Shown: in pieces, positions 51,393 through 58,890 of the stretch | Layout of the letters: each line of letters starts with the position of its first letter | Numbering within the stretch: the first letter of the stretch is position 1 | Origin: Paenibacillus massiliensis subsp. panacisoli DSM 21345 | Lineage (GTDB): Bacteria > Bacillota > Bacilli > Paenibacillales > Paenibacillaceae | Direction of reading: 5' to 3' | Length of the DNA stretch: 64,000 nt | Assembly: GCF_000426545.1 (NCBI RefSeq) | Contig: NZ_AUFO01000016.1 | Span: forward strand, 62,001-126,000 | Translations under genes and position numbers: made by a program | The notes under the pieces: generated by a model | What the model was told of the DNA's origin: nothing | Databases searched by the model: none | Seen by the model: only the letters and a program-made list of their open reading frames with translations

Positions 51393-52466
51393 TTGGAAGC
51401 AATGTTACCGGAATCAGGCCACGGTGAGGACACGGGCAGTCAAGCCCGTTTTATTTGCTCGGCTAATTTTAGTTTTGCACCCTATGCGCAGGAGGAGCTT
51501 CGGCGTCTATTTGGTTCGTTGAAGAGCACGATGCTTGTACCAGGAGAAATTTTTCTAGTTACCTTACCTGCTGAGTCTACAGATGTGGTCAAACGGCTGC
51601 AGGAACACCCTGTCATGTTCCTACGCCACTTGTTCCCTGTACAGTATCAGGAGCCTGTGGAGGATGCCGTGTCAGCACTGGAGCAGTTAACGAAATATGT
51701 ACTGGGCCAGCATAAGAAGCTGCAGGGAAGACGAATTTCCATTCAGGTGCGTAAAACAAAAGACTCGACCTACTGGGCGGAAAGTGCCGGGGCACTTAAG
51801 CAGGCTATTACAGATCGTCTGTCGGAGCTACAGGCCGAATTCACGGTGCGTGAGGCGGATTACATTCTATCAGTGCTGGCTGATGGTCCTGTATGGTATG
51901 CAGGTCTGTCGGAGCCTGCTGACAATCTGTCTGACTGGAATGGTGGAGCGATTCGCTTCCAGAAAGAAGAGGGGCAGGTCTCACGGGCCAAATTCAAGCT
52001 GCTGGAAGCGGCAGAGCAATTTGGTATTGATTTTACTGCCTATCGAAATGCACTGGATATTGGAGCAGCACCTGGTGGCTGGACGTCCTTCCTGCTTGAG
52101 CGTGGCGTGAAGGTGACAGCTGTTGATCCGGCTAAAATGGACCCGACTGTTATGAGTATGCCGAACCTGACTTACTTGCGAAAAAATGCAGGTGAAGTGC
52201 GCTTTCGGGAGCAGCAGTTCGACCTTCTGGTATGCGACATGAGCTGGAGCCCGAAGCAGATGGCTAAATTGGTTACGAATCTGCTATACAGCCTGGTTAG
52301 TGGCGGAACAGCAATTGTGACGGTAAAGCTGATGCATAAGAAGCCGCTTGCGCTCATACAGGATGTCATATCTGCCTTTGAGGAAGCCGGTATGCAGGTA
52401 CAGCGTGCCAAACAGCTTTTTCATAACCGGGACGAGATTACACTTTATATGATTAAGTATTTGTAG
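51393..52466 (+). CDS. THUMP/RrmJ-type SAM-dependent RNA methyltransferase (RlmM-like)
   Basis: A 357-residue protein. The N-terminal half (about 20-165) resembles a ferredoxin-like/THUMP RNA-binding unit. The C-terminal half is a Rossmann methyltransferase with ALDIGAAPGGWTSFLLERGVKVTAVDP, LVCDMSW (catalytic Asp) and TAIVTVKLMHKK (catalytic Lys). A further lysine in RAKFKLLEA completes the K-D-K-E pattern of RrmJ/FtsJ 2'-O-methyltransferases. This combination is that of RlmM, which methylates 23S rRNA in enteric bacteria; the target here is unproven. The start could be TTG 51393 or ATG 51402; ribosome-site evidence is weak for both. Confidence 0.82.
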   Translation: MEAMLPESGHGEDTGSQARFICSANFSFAPYAQEELRRLFGSLKSTMLVPGEIFLVTLPAESTDVVKRLQEHPVMFLRHLFPVQYQEPVEDAVSALEQLTKYVLGQHKKLQGRRISIQVRKTKDSTYWAESAGALKQAITDRLSELQAEFTVREADYILSVLADGPVWYAGLSEPADNLSDWNGGAIRFQKEEGQVSRAKFKLLEAAEQFGIDFTAYRNALDIGAAPGGWTSFLLERGVKVTAVDPAKMDPTVMSMPNLTYLRKNAGEVRFREQQFDLLVCDMSWSPKQMAKLVTNLLYSLVSGGTAIVTVKLMHKKPLALIQDVISAFEEAGMQVQRAKQLFHNRDEITLYMIKYL

Positions 52467-52548
52467 CTGTGTGTAATGCGCTATGTACTAGGTCTTATGG
52501 GTAAATGGTTGAATCCAAGGACTGGCTTCGAGAAATTTCAAAAACTAG

Positions 52549-52578
52549 TTTACAAATTCTGTACACATGCTATATAAT
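52549..52578 (+). promoter_or_regulatory. Sigma-A promoter of the Tad-like operon
   Basis: TTTACA (52549-52554) and TATAAT (52573-52578) with an 18-bp spacer. The TSS should lie near 52585, giving an untranslated leader of about 140 bases before the kinase gene. Confidence 0.8.
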
Positions 52579-52615
52579 TACTTCTAAATTGTATCGTAAC
52601 TGAATAACGCATACA

Positions 52616-52676
52616 GGGAAAGCATCCCGAATCACCTCGTAATAGAGGAGAATTCATGGATGACTTTCCCTTTTTT
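52616..52676 (+). terminator. Leader hairpin with T run (transcription attenuator candidate) before the kinase gene
   Basis: GGGAAAG-ATCC (52616-52627) pairs with GGAT-CTTTCCC (52658-52670) with a small internal loop, an inner CCTC/GAGG helix sits within, and six T follow (52671-52676). This is a complete intrinsic terminator between the promoter and the first gene. It means either regulated read-through or a separate short RNA of about 90 bases. No known riboswitch class was recognised in the leader. Confidence 0.75.
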
Positions 52677-52685
52677 GTGTTGTGA
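52656..52685 (+). CDS. Possible nine-residue leader peptide
   Basis: ATG at 52656, five bases after GAGGAG (52645-52650), opens a frame encoding MDDFPFFVL and then TGA. The frame spans the 3' arm and T run of the leader terminator, so a ribosome on it would cover the terminator stem. Three of nine codons are Phe. The reading frame and ribosome site are seen; any attenuation role is inference, and a chance ORF cannot be excluded. Confidence 0.4.
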   Translation: MDDFPFFVL

Positions 52686-52722
52686 ATTTTACATGAATAA
52701 GGCTATGGATAGGGGAGGGATC

Positions 52723-54213
52723 ATGTTGAGGGCAAAGGAGCGACTTGCTCAAGGGGAGGTGCTGGTCAGTAGATACCGGATCATTCGAACGATTGGTGCA
52801 GGAGGTATGAGCTGTGTGTATATGGCAGAGGATCTCAAGCTGAGCGGAAAAGTGTGGGCGATCAAGGAGACGGCCGTGCAGCATAGCCGCTTAATCGATC
52901 TGCGCAGGGAGGCTAGCTTGTTGATATCACTTACACATTCTCGCTTGCCACGTGTGACTGATTTTTTCGAAGATATGGAGAGCGGCTACGTCTATCTGGT
53001 GATGGACTATATCGAGGGGGTGACACTAGAGGAGCATCTGCGAAGCGCGGGTGCAGACCTACATCGGGATGATCATATCCGATCGTTCGCACTGCAGTTG
53101 CTGGATGTTCTGCAATATCTACACGGCCATCAGCCTGCTGTAATTTACCGGGATTTGAAGCCTTCCAATATCATGATTACGCCAGATTATGAGCTGAAAT
53201 GCATTGATTTTGGCATTGCGCGCAATTACAAGGTAGGTTATGAAGAGGACACTGTAAAGCTCGGGACGATTGGCTTTGCCGCACCGGAGCAGTATGGAGG
53301 AGGGCAGACGGATGAACGCTCGGACCTCTATAGTCTGGGGGCAATTCTCCTGTACATGGCCTCATCCGGCAAATATAGCGAATGGCGACCAGAGGTGGAT
53401 CGAGAGATTCAATCATGTGTACCTGGTGAGCTGCTGACAATCATTCGCAAATTGCTGCGTTATAATCCAGGTGAACGCTACCAGACAGCGCAAGAGGTAG
53501 TTGGCGATATTCAGTTCAGCCTATATGGAGGTGAATGGAAGGATAGTCACCGCACCAAAGGAATCGGGCACAGCGGTACGCGTGTTATTGCACTCATGGG
53601 CACTGCAGCTGGCTGTGGAGTGACCCACACGGCTATTGCCATTAGTCATTTTCTTGAAAGAAACGGCTATTCGGTTGCTTTGGCAGAAATGAATGAAGAG
53701 ACGCGGGCATTTGATCGAATACGAGGCCTTCTGCAGGGAGAAGCAGAGTCTATGGAGCAGAATCGGGCTAGTCGCTCTTTTGCCCTAGAGGGAGTGCATT
53801 ACTGGCGGCGAAGCTCCAGAGCGGACGTCATTGCTTTACTTGGCGGCAGTTACGAATGGATTGTCCTTGATATGGGTCATCTGAGTCATACGTACAGCCT
53901 GGAAGAATTTCAGCGTGCAGACTTCCCAATTATCGTTGCGCCAGGAGCTGAATGGCGAGTGGCTGATCTGATACATTTTGTCCAGACACTTCCCTGCGAG
54001 CCGCAAGCAAGATGGAGCTACTGCCTTCCACTCGCTTCGCAGGAAGTTGCTTCTAGGGTCGGTCGTGTTCTAAAGACAAAGCGAATGTTCGCTCTTCCGC
54101 TGCATCTGGACCCATTTGGTCCAAGCACGGATATGGAGCAAGAATTAAGTAAATTAATTCATGGCTCTATGCCAGTACGTAAAAAGTGGTTTCGTTTTTT
54201 GTTCAGAAGATAG
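52723..54213 (+). CDS. Ser/Thr protein kinase fused to a CpaE/MinD-like domain
   Basis: A 496-residue fusion. Residues 15-275 are a Hanks-type kinase: glycine loop IGAGGMSCVY, lysine in WAIKE, catalytic loop YRDLKPSNIM (Tyr in place of His of HRD), CIDFGIAR and APEQYGG. All residues needed for catalysis are present. Residues 290-485 resemble a ParA/MinD/CpaE fold: a strand and degenerate P-loop MGTAAGCGVTHTAIAISHFL without the lysine, then WIVLDMGH and FPIIVAPGAEW strands. No transmembrane or PASTA segment is visible, so it is cytosolic. The start ATG 52723 follows GGGGAGGGA. It is the first gene of the Tad-like operon, suggesting phosphorylation control of the apparatus. The fusion is unusual. 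Confidence 0.82.
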   Translation: MLRAKERLAQGEVLVSRYRIIRTIGAGGMSCVYMAEDLKLSGKVWAIKETAVQHSRLIDLRREASLLISLTHSRLPRVTDFFEDMESGYVYLVMDYIEGVTLEEHLRSAGADLHRDDHIRSFALQLLDVLQYLHGHQPAVIYRDLKPSNIMITPDYELKCIDFGIARNYKVGYEEDTVKLGTIGFAAPEQYGGGQTDERSDLYSLGAILLYMASSGKYSEWRPEVDREIQSCVPGELLTIIRKLLRYNPGERYQTAQEVVGDIQFSLYGGEWKDSHRTKGIGHSGTRVIALMGTAAGCGVTHTAIAISHFLERNGYSVALAEMNEETRAFDRIRGLLQGEAESMEQNRASRSFALEGVHYWRRSSRADVIALLGGSYEWIVLDMGHLSHTYSLEEFQRADFPIIVAPGAEWRVADLIHFVQTLPCEPQARWSYCLPLASQEVASRVGRVLKTKRMFALPLHLDPFGPSTDMEQELSKLIHGSMPVRKKWFRFLFRR

Positions 54214-54234
54214 AATGAGGGAGGATCAGCTGGA

Positions 54235-55401
54235 ATGTCCAGATTTAGACTTCGCCACAGGCAACTCGCACTCGCTGTGGGGACCGGCGCAGCGATTACA
54301 CTGTTAATCTGTACAGCAGTAGGTATATGGATCATGAAGAGTGTGCAAGGCGACTACAGTGAGCAGCGTTCTGCGCTGGAACTTCAGCTTGTTGAAGCAC
54401 AGGAGATATTAAACCAAGAATTTAAGGAGGTTCCACTGGTGTCCAGGGCACGCACAGCAGGGGATCAACTATCGGCAGAGGATATTGCAATGGTTCGCTT
54501 ACCAGTGACAGCTTTGCCTGAGAACATTTTGGCGTTGGAGGATGTGATCGGCAAGTACACCAAGATTTCTTTACCAAGAAATACACCGGTTACTGCATCT
54601 ATGCTGTTTACCAAGGGTGTAACTGCAGCAGATATACGGAATCAGGAGTTTCGGCTAATTCAGCTTCCACTGAAGCTAAAGCAAAGGGAGTTCGTTGATG
54701 TTCGCATTAAGTTTCCGACTGGAGAGGATTTTATTGTCCTATCCAAAAAAGAAATAAAAGATCTCTCTGGCGATCTCATTACCTACGAAATGAGTGAGGA
54801 GGAGATACTCATGATGTCAAGCGCCATTGTAGACGCCTATATTCATGACGCAACTATATATGCACTCAGCTATGTAGATCCTTATATGCAAAAGAATGCG
54901 GTGGTTACCTATCCGCCGAAGCAGGAGGTTCGCAAGCTCATTCAATCGGATCCCAATATCGTCGCAATTGCGACCAAGCAGCTTGAAATCCGCAAAAGAG
55001 AGACGCTTGAGGTGCATCTCATAAATATGTCGGAGGCAGACCGCCAGAACTTTAAGGCTGGAGCCGGCATTCAAAATCAAAGCAAAAATGGATTAAGTAC
55101 CAGCTACACCGAGAAAGGAAGCAATGATTATACATCAGAGCTCCCACCAGTAATGAGCTCTTATCCAACTAGCTCTACAGATTCAACTGTGAATGTGAGT
55201 TCCACAATTGAAGGTTCGAGGGGAAACCAGCAGCAAGATCAGGGCAGCAAGGAAGTATACAGTTCTTTAAACAATGATTTGTCAAGCGAAGAGTCAAAAG
55301 TTCAGTCCAATTCCGTCAATGTATCGGAAGCGGAAGATCCTGCAGCAACTGTTGAGGATGTCATCTATGGGCAACAGCCGGAGAAGCACGTAGAACCATA
55401 A
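54235..55401 (+). CDS. CpaB/RcpC-like SAF domain membrane protein
   Basis: A 388-residue protein. A basic N-terminus, a transmembrane helix (ALAVGTGAAITLLICTAVGIWIM) and a short coiled coil lead to a SAF domain (about 65-135: VSRARTAGDQLSAEDIAMVRLPVTALPENI...GKYTKISLPRNTPVTASMLF). This is the arrangement of CpaB/RcpC, the Tad pilus assembly protein. The last 110 residues are Ser/Gln/Asn-rich and unstructured. In a Gram-positive cell it would face the wall. It lies 21 bases after the kinase gene. Confidence 0.75.
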   Translation: MSRFRLRHRQLALAVGTGAAITLLICTAVGIWIMKSVQGDYSEQRSALELQLVEAQEILNQEFKEVPLVSRARTAGDQLSAEDIAMVRLPVTALPENILALEDVIGKYTKISLPRNTPVTASMLFTKGVTAADIRNQEFRLIQLPLKLKQREFVDVRIKFPTGEDFIVLSKKEIKDLSGDLITYEMSEEEILMMSSAIVDAYIHDATIYALSYVDPYMQKNAVVTYPPKQEVRKLIQSDPNIVAIATKQLEIRKRETLEVHLINMSEADRQNFKAGAGIQNQSKNGLSTSYTEKGSNDYTSELPPVMSSYPTSSTDSTVNVSSTIEGSRGNQQQDQGSKEVYSSLNNDLSSEESKVQSNSVNVSEAEDPAATVEDVIYGQQPEKHVEP

Positions 55402-55416
55402 AGAGGAGCATGCTTT

Positions 55417-56160
55417 GTGAAGAAAATACTGTTTATAGGGGCCTGTGATAAATCTGAGCTATTAATGTACTGTGCCAAAATAATGTCCAAGGCAGCTTGG
55501 CATGTGTTGATCGTTGATGCCACGATGCAGCAGAGATACAGCTATATGATTCCGGAATTTGAGGCGAAGCAGATCATTACTGAATGTAACGGCTTTGATG
55601 TCGCCACGAACTTTCTTCCTTCTTGTACAGCTGGGGAGACAATCTATGAAGCCTTGAATACAGAATTACAGCAGGAACAGAAGAACTTGGGTACGTACGA
55701 TTTTGTGTTAATTGATACCGACATCTCGTCATTTCTTAAGTCAGATTCGATTCGGAAGTGGGGAATGGTGGACCAGCATGTGCTTGTGTCAAATGCGGAT
55801 CGGTACACCATTAGCTGTAATATAGCCATGTTGGAGATATATCTGGGAAAGATGCAGACGGAGCTCATACCCTTTACAGAGATACACTATCCATTCGTGG
55901 AAACGATTGTCGATCCAGAGTATTTACGGTCTACCCTGTCTCATTTACCGATTACGTTTGAAGAGGAGCGCGAGTTTTTATTTTATCTGGATGAGCGGGA
56001 GGTGGCCCTGAAGAGTCAGATGCAATTCGAATCAGAGTTTCGATTAAAGTCCCTTTCTAGGGCAACCAAGCGCAATCTGCTCCATCTTCTGGGGATCTGG
56101 ACAGAGGTTCCACCGAAGCAACTACAGGGAGCACTGAAATTAGCTGAGAGGGGAAGATAG
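55417..56160 (+). CDS. Divergent MinD/CpaE-fold protein without P-loop, Tad-like operon
   Basis: A 247-residue cytosolic protein. The start resembles the first strand of P-loop NTPases (KKILFIGACDKSELLMYCAKIM) with HVLIVDATMQQ as the next strand and FVLIDTDIS as a Walker-B-like strand, but there is no GK[ST] motif. The rest has HVLVSNADRYTI and a basic C-terminal helix. It is read as a catalytically dead relative of the MinD/CpaE group because of fold order and operon context; sequence similarity is weak. Start GTG 55417 follows AGAGGAG. It is one base upstream of the next gene. Confidence 0.6.
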   Translation: MKKILFIGACDKSELLMYCAKIMSKAAWHVLIVDATMQQRYSYMIPEFEAKQIITECNGFDVATNFLPSCTAGETIYEALNTELQQEQKNLGTYDFVLIDTDISSFLKSDSIRKWGMVDQHVLVSNADRYTISCNIAMLEIYLGKMQTELIPFTEIHYPFVETIVDPEYLRSTLSHLPITFEEEREFLFYLDEREVALKSQMQFESEFRLKSLSRATKRNLLHLLGIWTEVPPKQLQGALKLAERGR

Positions 56161-56161
56161 G

Positions 56162-57016
56162 ATGGCAATTATTACATTTTGGAGTCCTGATCGTGGGAGA
56201 GGTAACTCAGCCAATGCTGCAGCAGTAGGCACGCTGCTTGGACTGGAGTATGACCTGCGAACGTTAATGGTGCAGACTCAGCAACGCGGGGGAGATTTAC
56301 AGGGAGCTTTCGCCAAATCCAAGGAGCTACAGCTCAAAAATTTTGTGAACACAGCTACTTTAGGCTTGGATGCCCTGGAGCGACTATTAAAAACGAAGCG
56401 ACTCACTCCGGAAAGCATCAGCAATCACTCTATTTCTCTGGAACCTGGGAGACTGGATTTGCTGCTAGGAACTAACAAACAGAGTCGAGCTTATCAGGAT
56501 CACTGTTATCGAGAAGAGCTTTCAAGAATGCTACCGTTGTTGTTTGAACAGGCGAATCGGTATTATCAGGCGATCATACTGGATGTGTGCAGTGGATTTG
56601 AGAATCCAGTGACTAATCGGCTGTTGGAGCAGTCTGATCTGATCGTGATTAGTCTGGGTCAAGAGACAGATGGGATTGAGAGATGTATGCATCCACAATT
56701 TTGGCGAGAATCACTTCAACATAAGCCTAAGCTTATTCTCCTGTCTCAATATGACAGTAGATCTAAATACAGCATGGTGAATCTAAAGCGTACGTATCGG
56801 ATTCAAGGGCCGATTCTAACGGTACCTTATCTTTCAGCTTATCGGGATGCTATAAATGACAAGGATGTGCTGTCCTGGTTCCGGCGCACACGCCATGTCG
56901 GTAGACGTCATGATAGTTACTCATTTATCAGTGATGTACAGCGAATCACAGAAGAGATTTTAACTCAGGTAGGAGTCAATACAAATGTTAAAAGGATAGA
57001 GAGGGGAATATCGTAG
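56162..57016 (+). CDS. CpaE/TadZ-like ParA-family protein with altered P-loop
   Basis: A 284-residue protein with the order of a ParA/MinD fold. The first strand and loop are TFWSPDRGRGNSANAAAVGTLLG, where the usual KGGVGKT becomes RGRGNS. Further strands are TLMVQTQQRGGDL, AIILDVCSGFEN (Walker-B-like Asp), LIVISLGQETDG and PKLILLSQYDSRS. TadZ/CpaE proteins typically have such altered P-loops and localise the Tad machine to a cell pole. The stop codon overlaps the start of the TadA gene by one base. Confidence 0.72.
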   Translation: MAIITFWSPDRGRGNSANAAAVGTLLGLEYDLRTLMVQTQQRGGDLQGAFAKSKELQLKNFVNTATLGLDALERLLKTKRLTPESISNHSISLEPGRLDLLLGTNKQSRAYQDHCYREELSRMLPLLFEQANRYYQAIILDVCSGFENPVTNRLLEQSDLIVISLGQETDGIERCMHPQFWRESLQHKPKLILLSQYDSRSKYSMVNLKRTYRIQGPILTVPYLSAYRDAINDKDVLSWFRRTRHVGRRHDSYSFISDVQRITEEILTQVGVNTNVKRIERGIS

Positions 57017-58890
57017 TGACGTTTCTCATAAATGGCATCATCATTTGTGTGATTCTACTTACTTTGATCGTATGGTGCGTCTACCAATTAAGAAGATTGA
57101 ATGCATACGAGGTTCCAGCCACGGCATTACCTCAGATGGAACGTGAAAAGTACAGCTTACAGGTGATGATTCAGTACATTAAAGATCAATTCAATGAATT
57201 GACTGGAGCCAACCTATACGATTTGGCACTAGATTTGGAGGATTTTAATCGTCATAAGCAAATGCGTACGGAATTGAAGGCAGCCTTGAAAGGCTGCAAT
57301 AGTGGTGATCTTTATGACAAGCTGTACATCAAGGAGCTTATCTTTGATTTGCTCATTCGCGATTACGGACTGAACGAGCATAATGTGGATCAGATCATTC
57401 CATTTGGAGAGCCAGCACAGCTTACGGTTCAAGATCAGTTTGATATTTTGCTGCAATTGTATAAACAAGAGCATCAGTACAAAGCCCTCTCCCGCATGAT
57501 TGACGAGTATCGGCTGGATGATCTCAAACAGGTGATTGAACATGGTGATACAGAATCCTACATCATTACAGCAGAGGAAATCAGGCACATATATCGGCAG
57601 AAGGTAAGGGGTGGCCTTAGCTTTGAGGACAAGCTACAGGTCATTACGCAAAGGATTTATCAGAGCTTCAAGGGATTTGGCGTTATTGATGAGATTCGCA
57701 ACATGGACATTGACGGTGTATCCGGGGGGGTGTCAGGTATTCCTTCGTCTATGAGGGATATTGAGGACGAAGAGGAGATATTGAGGACGATGCGAACTAA
57801 TTCAGCACAGGATGCCACTCATTCGATCTGGATTATGTATCGTGGCAAAACGATCCATCTGTCCTTCCTGTCTTTTGGCAGTGAATTAGAACTGAAGCGA
57901 ATATGTCAGACGATCTACAAATGGAACAATCCAGGCCAGCTCACAGAGCAGAATGGTTATATTGTTAATGACATGAAGGATCATTCCCGCATTGTAGTAA
58001 TGCGTCCTCCTTTCGCCGAGTCGTGGGTGTTTTTTAATCGAAAGTTCAATCTGTCATATACGAATCTGGAGCAGTTTCTACAACCTGAGGATGGAGAATC
58101 TGTCTGTAATGCAGACCTGCCTGCCGAATTGATTGCGCTCTTGATGAAGGGGGCGAGAGTTACAGCAGTTACTGGTGATCAGGGAACAGGGAAATCCACG
58201 CTAATGATGGCTATGACTCGGTACATTCATGGGTATCTGACACTGCGGGTACAGGAATTGGCTTTTGAGCTCCATCTGCGCAAGCTGTTTCCACAGCGTA
58301 ATATTGTTTCTATTCGCGAGACAGCGGATATTACAGGCCAGAAAGGGATGGATATCCAGAAGAAGACGGATGGAGCTGTCAATATTATCGGTGAGGCAGC
58401 TACAGCAGAGCAAGTAACCTGGTTCTTGCAGGCGGGGACCGTTGCCAGCTTGTTTACCATTTTATCACACCATGCCAAGACGTTTCGGGATTTGGTCTAC
58501 TCGCTTCGTAACTCGACTCTTCAGACAGGTCTGTTTCGTAATGAGTCCATTGCCGAGCAGCAGGTAGTGAATGTATTGGATTTCGATATCCACTTGTTCA
58601 AGGATGCACGGGGGCGAAGATACATTGAGCGAATAACGGAATGTGTACCTTTATTGGATCAGCAGTCTTACCCGAATGAGCCGGAACAGGCTGCCATGGA
58701 GTTTTACAGACGTATGACCGATCGCAAGACTTTCGAGGGACGGGATATTATCGTATTTGAGAATGGTGGGTATGTTGCCAAGCATCCCATTTCGGAACAC
58801 CAAACATCAGAAATGATGAAGCATATGAATGATGCGGATCGTGCCAAGCTGATTCATTTGATATCAGTCTATTGGGGGCAGTCTGCATGA
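57016..58890 (+). CDS. TadA/CpaF-like secretion ATPase
   Basis: A 624-residue protein, longer than typical TadA (about 400-450). Residues 1-24 form a hydrophobic segment (FLINGIIICVILLTLIVWCVYQL), unusual for a CpaF ATPase and probably a membrane anchor. The ATPase core starts near residue 330: Walker A VTGDQGTGKSTLM (about 384-396), a Walker-B-like VNIIGEAATAEQVTW and a His-box region SLFTILSHHAKTFRDLVYSLRN. The usual GEVRG is GEAAT here, so the arginine is lost. The start is GTG 57016. It should power assembly of the pilus-like structure made by the neighbouring genes. Confidence 0.8.
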   Translation: MTFLINGIIICVILLTLIVWCVYQLRRLNAYEVPATALPQMEREKYSLQVMIQYIKDQFNELTGANLYDLALDLEDFNRHKQMRTELKAALKGCNSGDLYDKLYIKELIFDLLIRDYGLNEHNVDQIIPFGEPAQLTVQDQFDILLQLYKQEHQYKALSRMIDEYRLDDLKQVIEHGDTESYIITAEEIRHIYRQKVRGGLSFEDKLQVITQRIYQSFKGFGVIDEIRNMDIDGVSGGVSGIPSSMRDIEDEEEILRTMRTNSAQDATHSIWIMYRGKTIHLSFLSFGSELELKRICQTIYKWNNPGQLTEQNGYIVNDMKDHSRIVVMRPPFAESWVFFNRKFNLSYTNLEQFLQPEDGESVCNADLPAELIALLMKGARVTAVTGDQGTGKSTLMMAMTRYIHGYLTLRVQELAFELHLRKLFPQRNIVSIRETADITGQKGMDIQKKTDGAVNIIGEAATAEQVTWFLQAGTVASLFTILSHHAKTFRDLVYSLRNSTLQTGLFRNESIAEQQVVNVLDFDIHLFKDARGRRYIERITECVPLLDQQSYPNEPEQAAMEFYRRMTDRKTFEGRDIIVFENGGYVAKHPISEHQTSEMMKHMNDADRAKLIHLISVYWGQSA

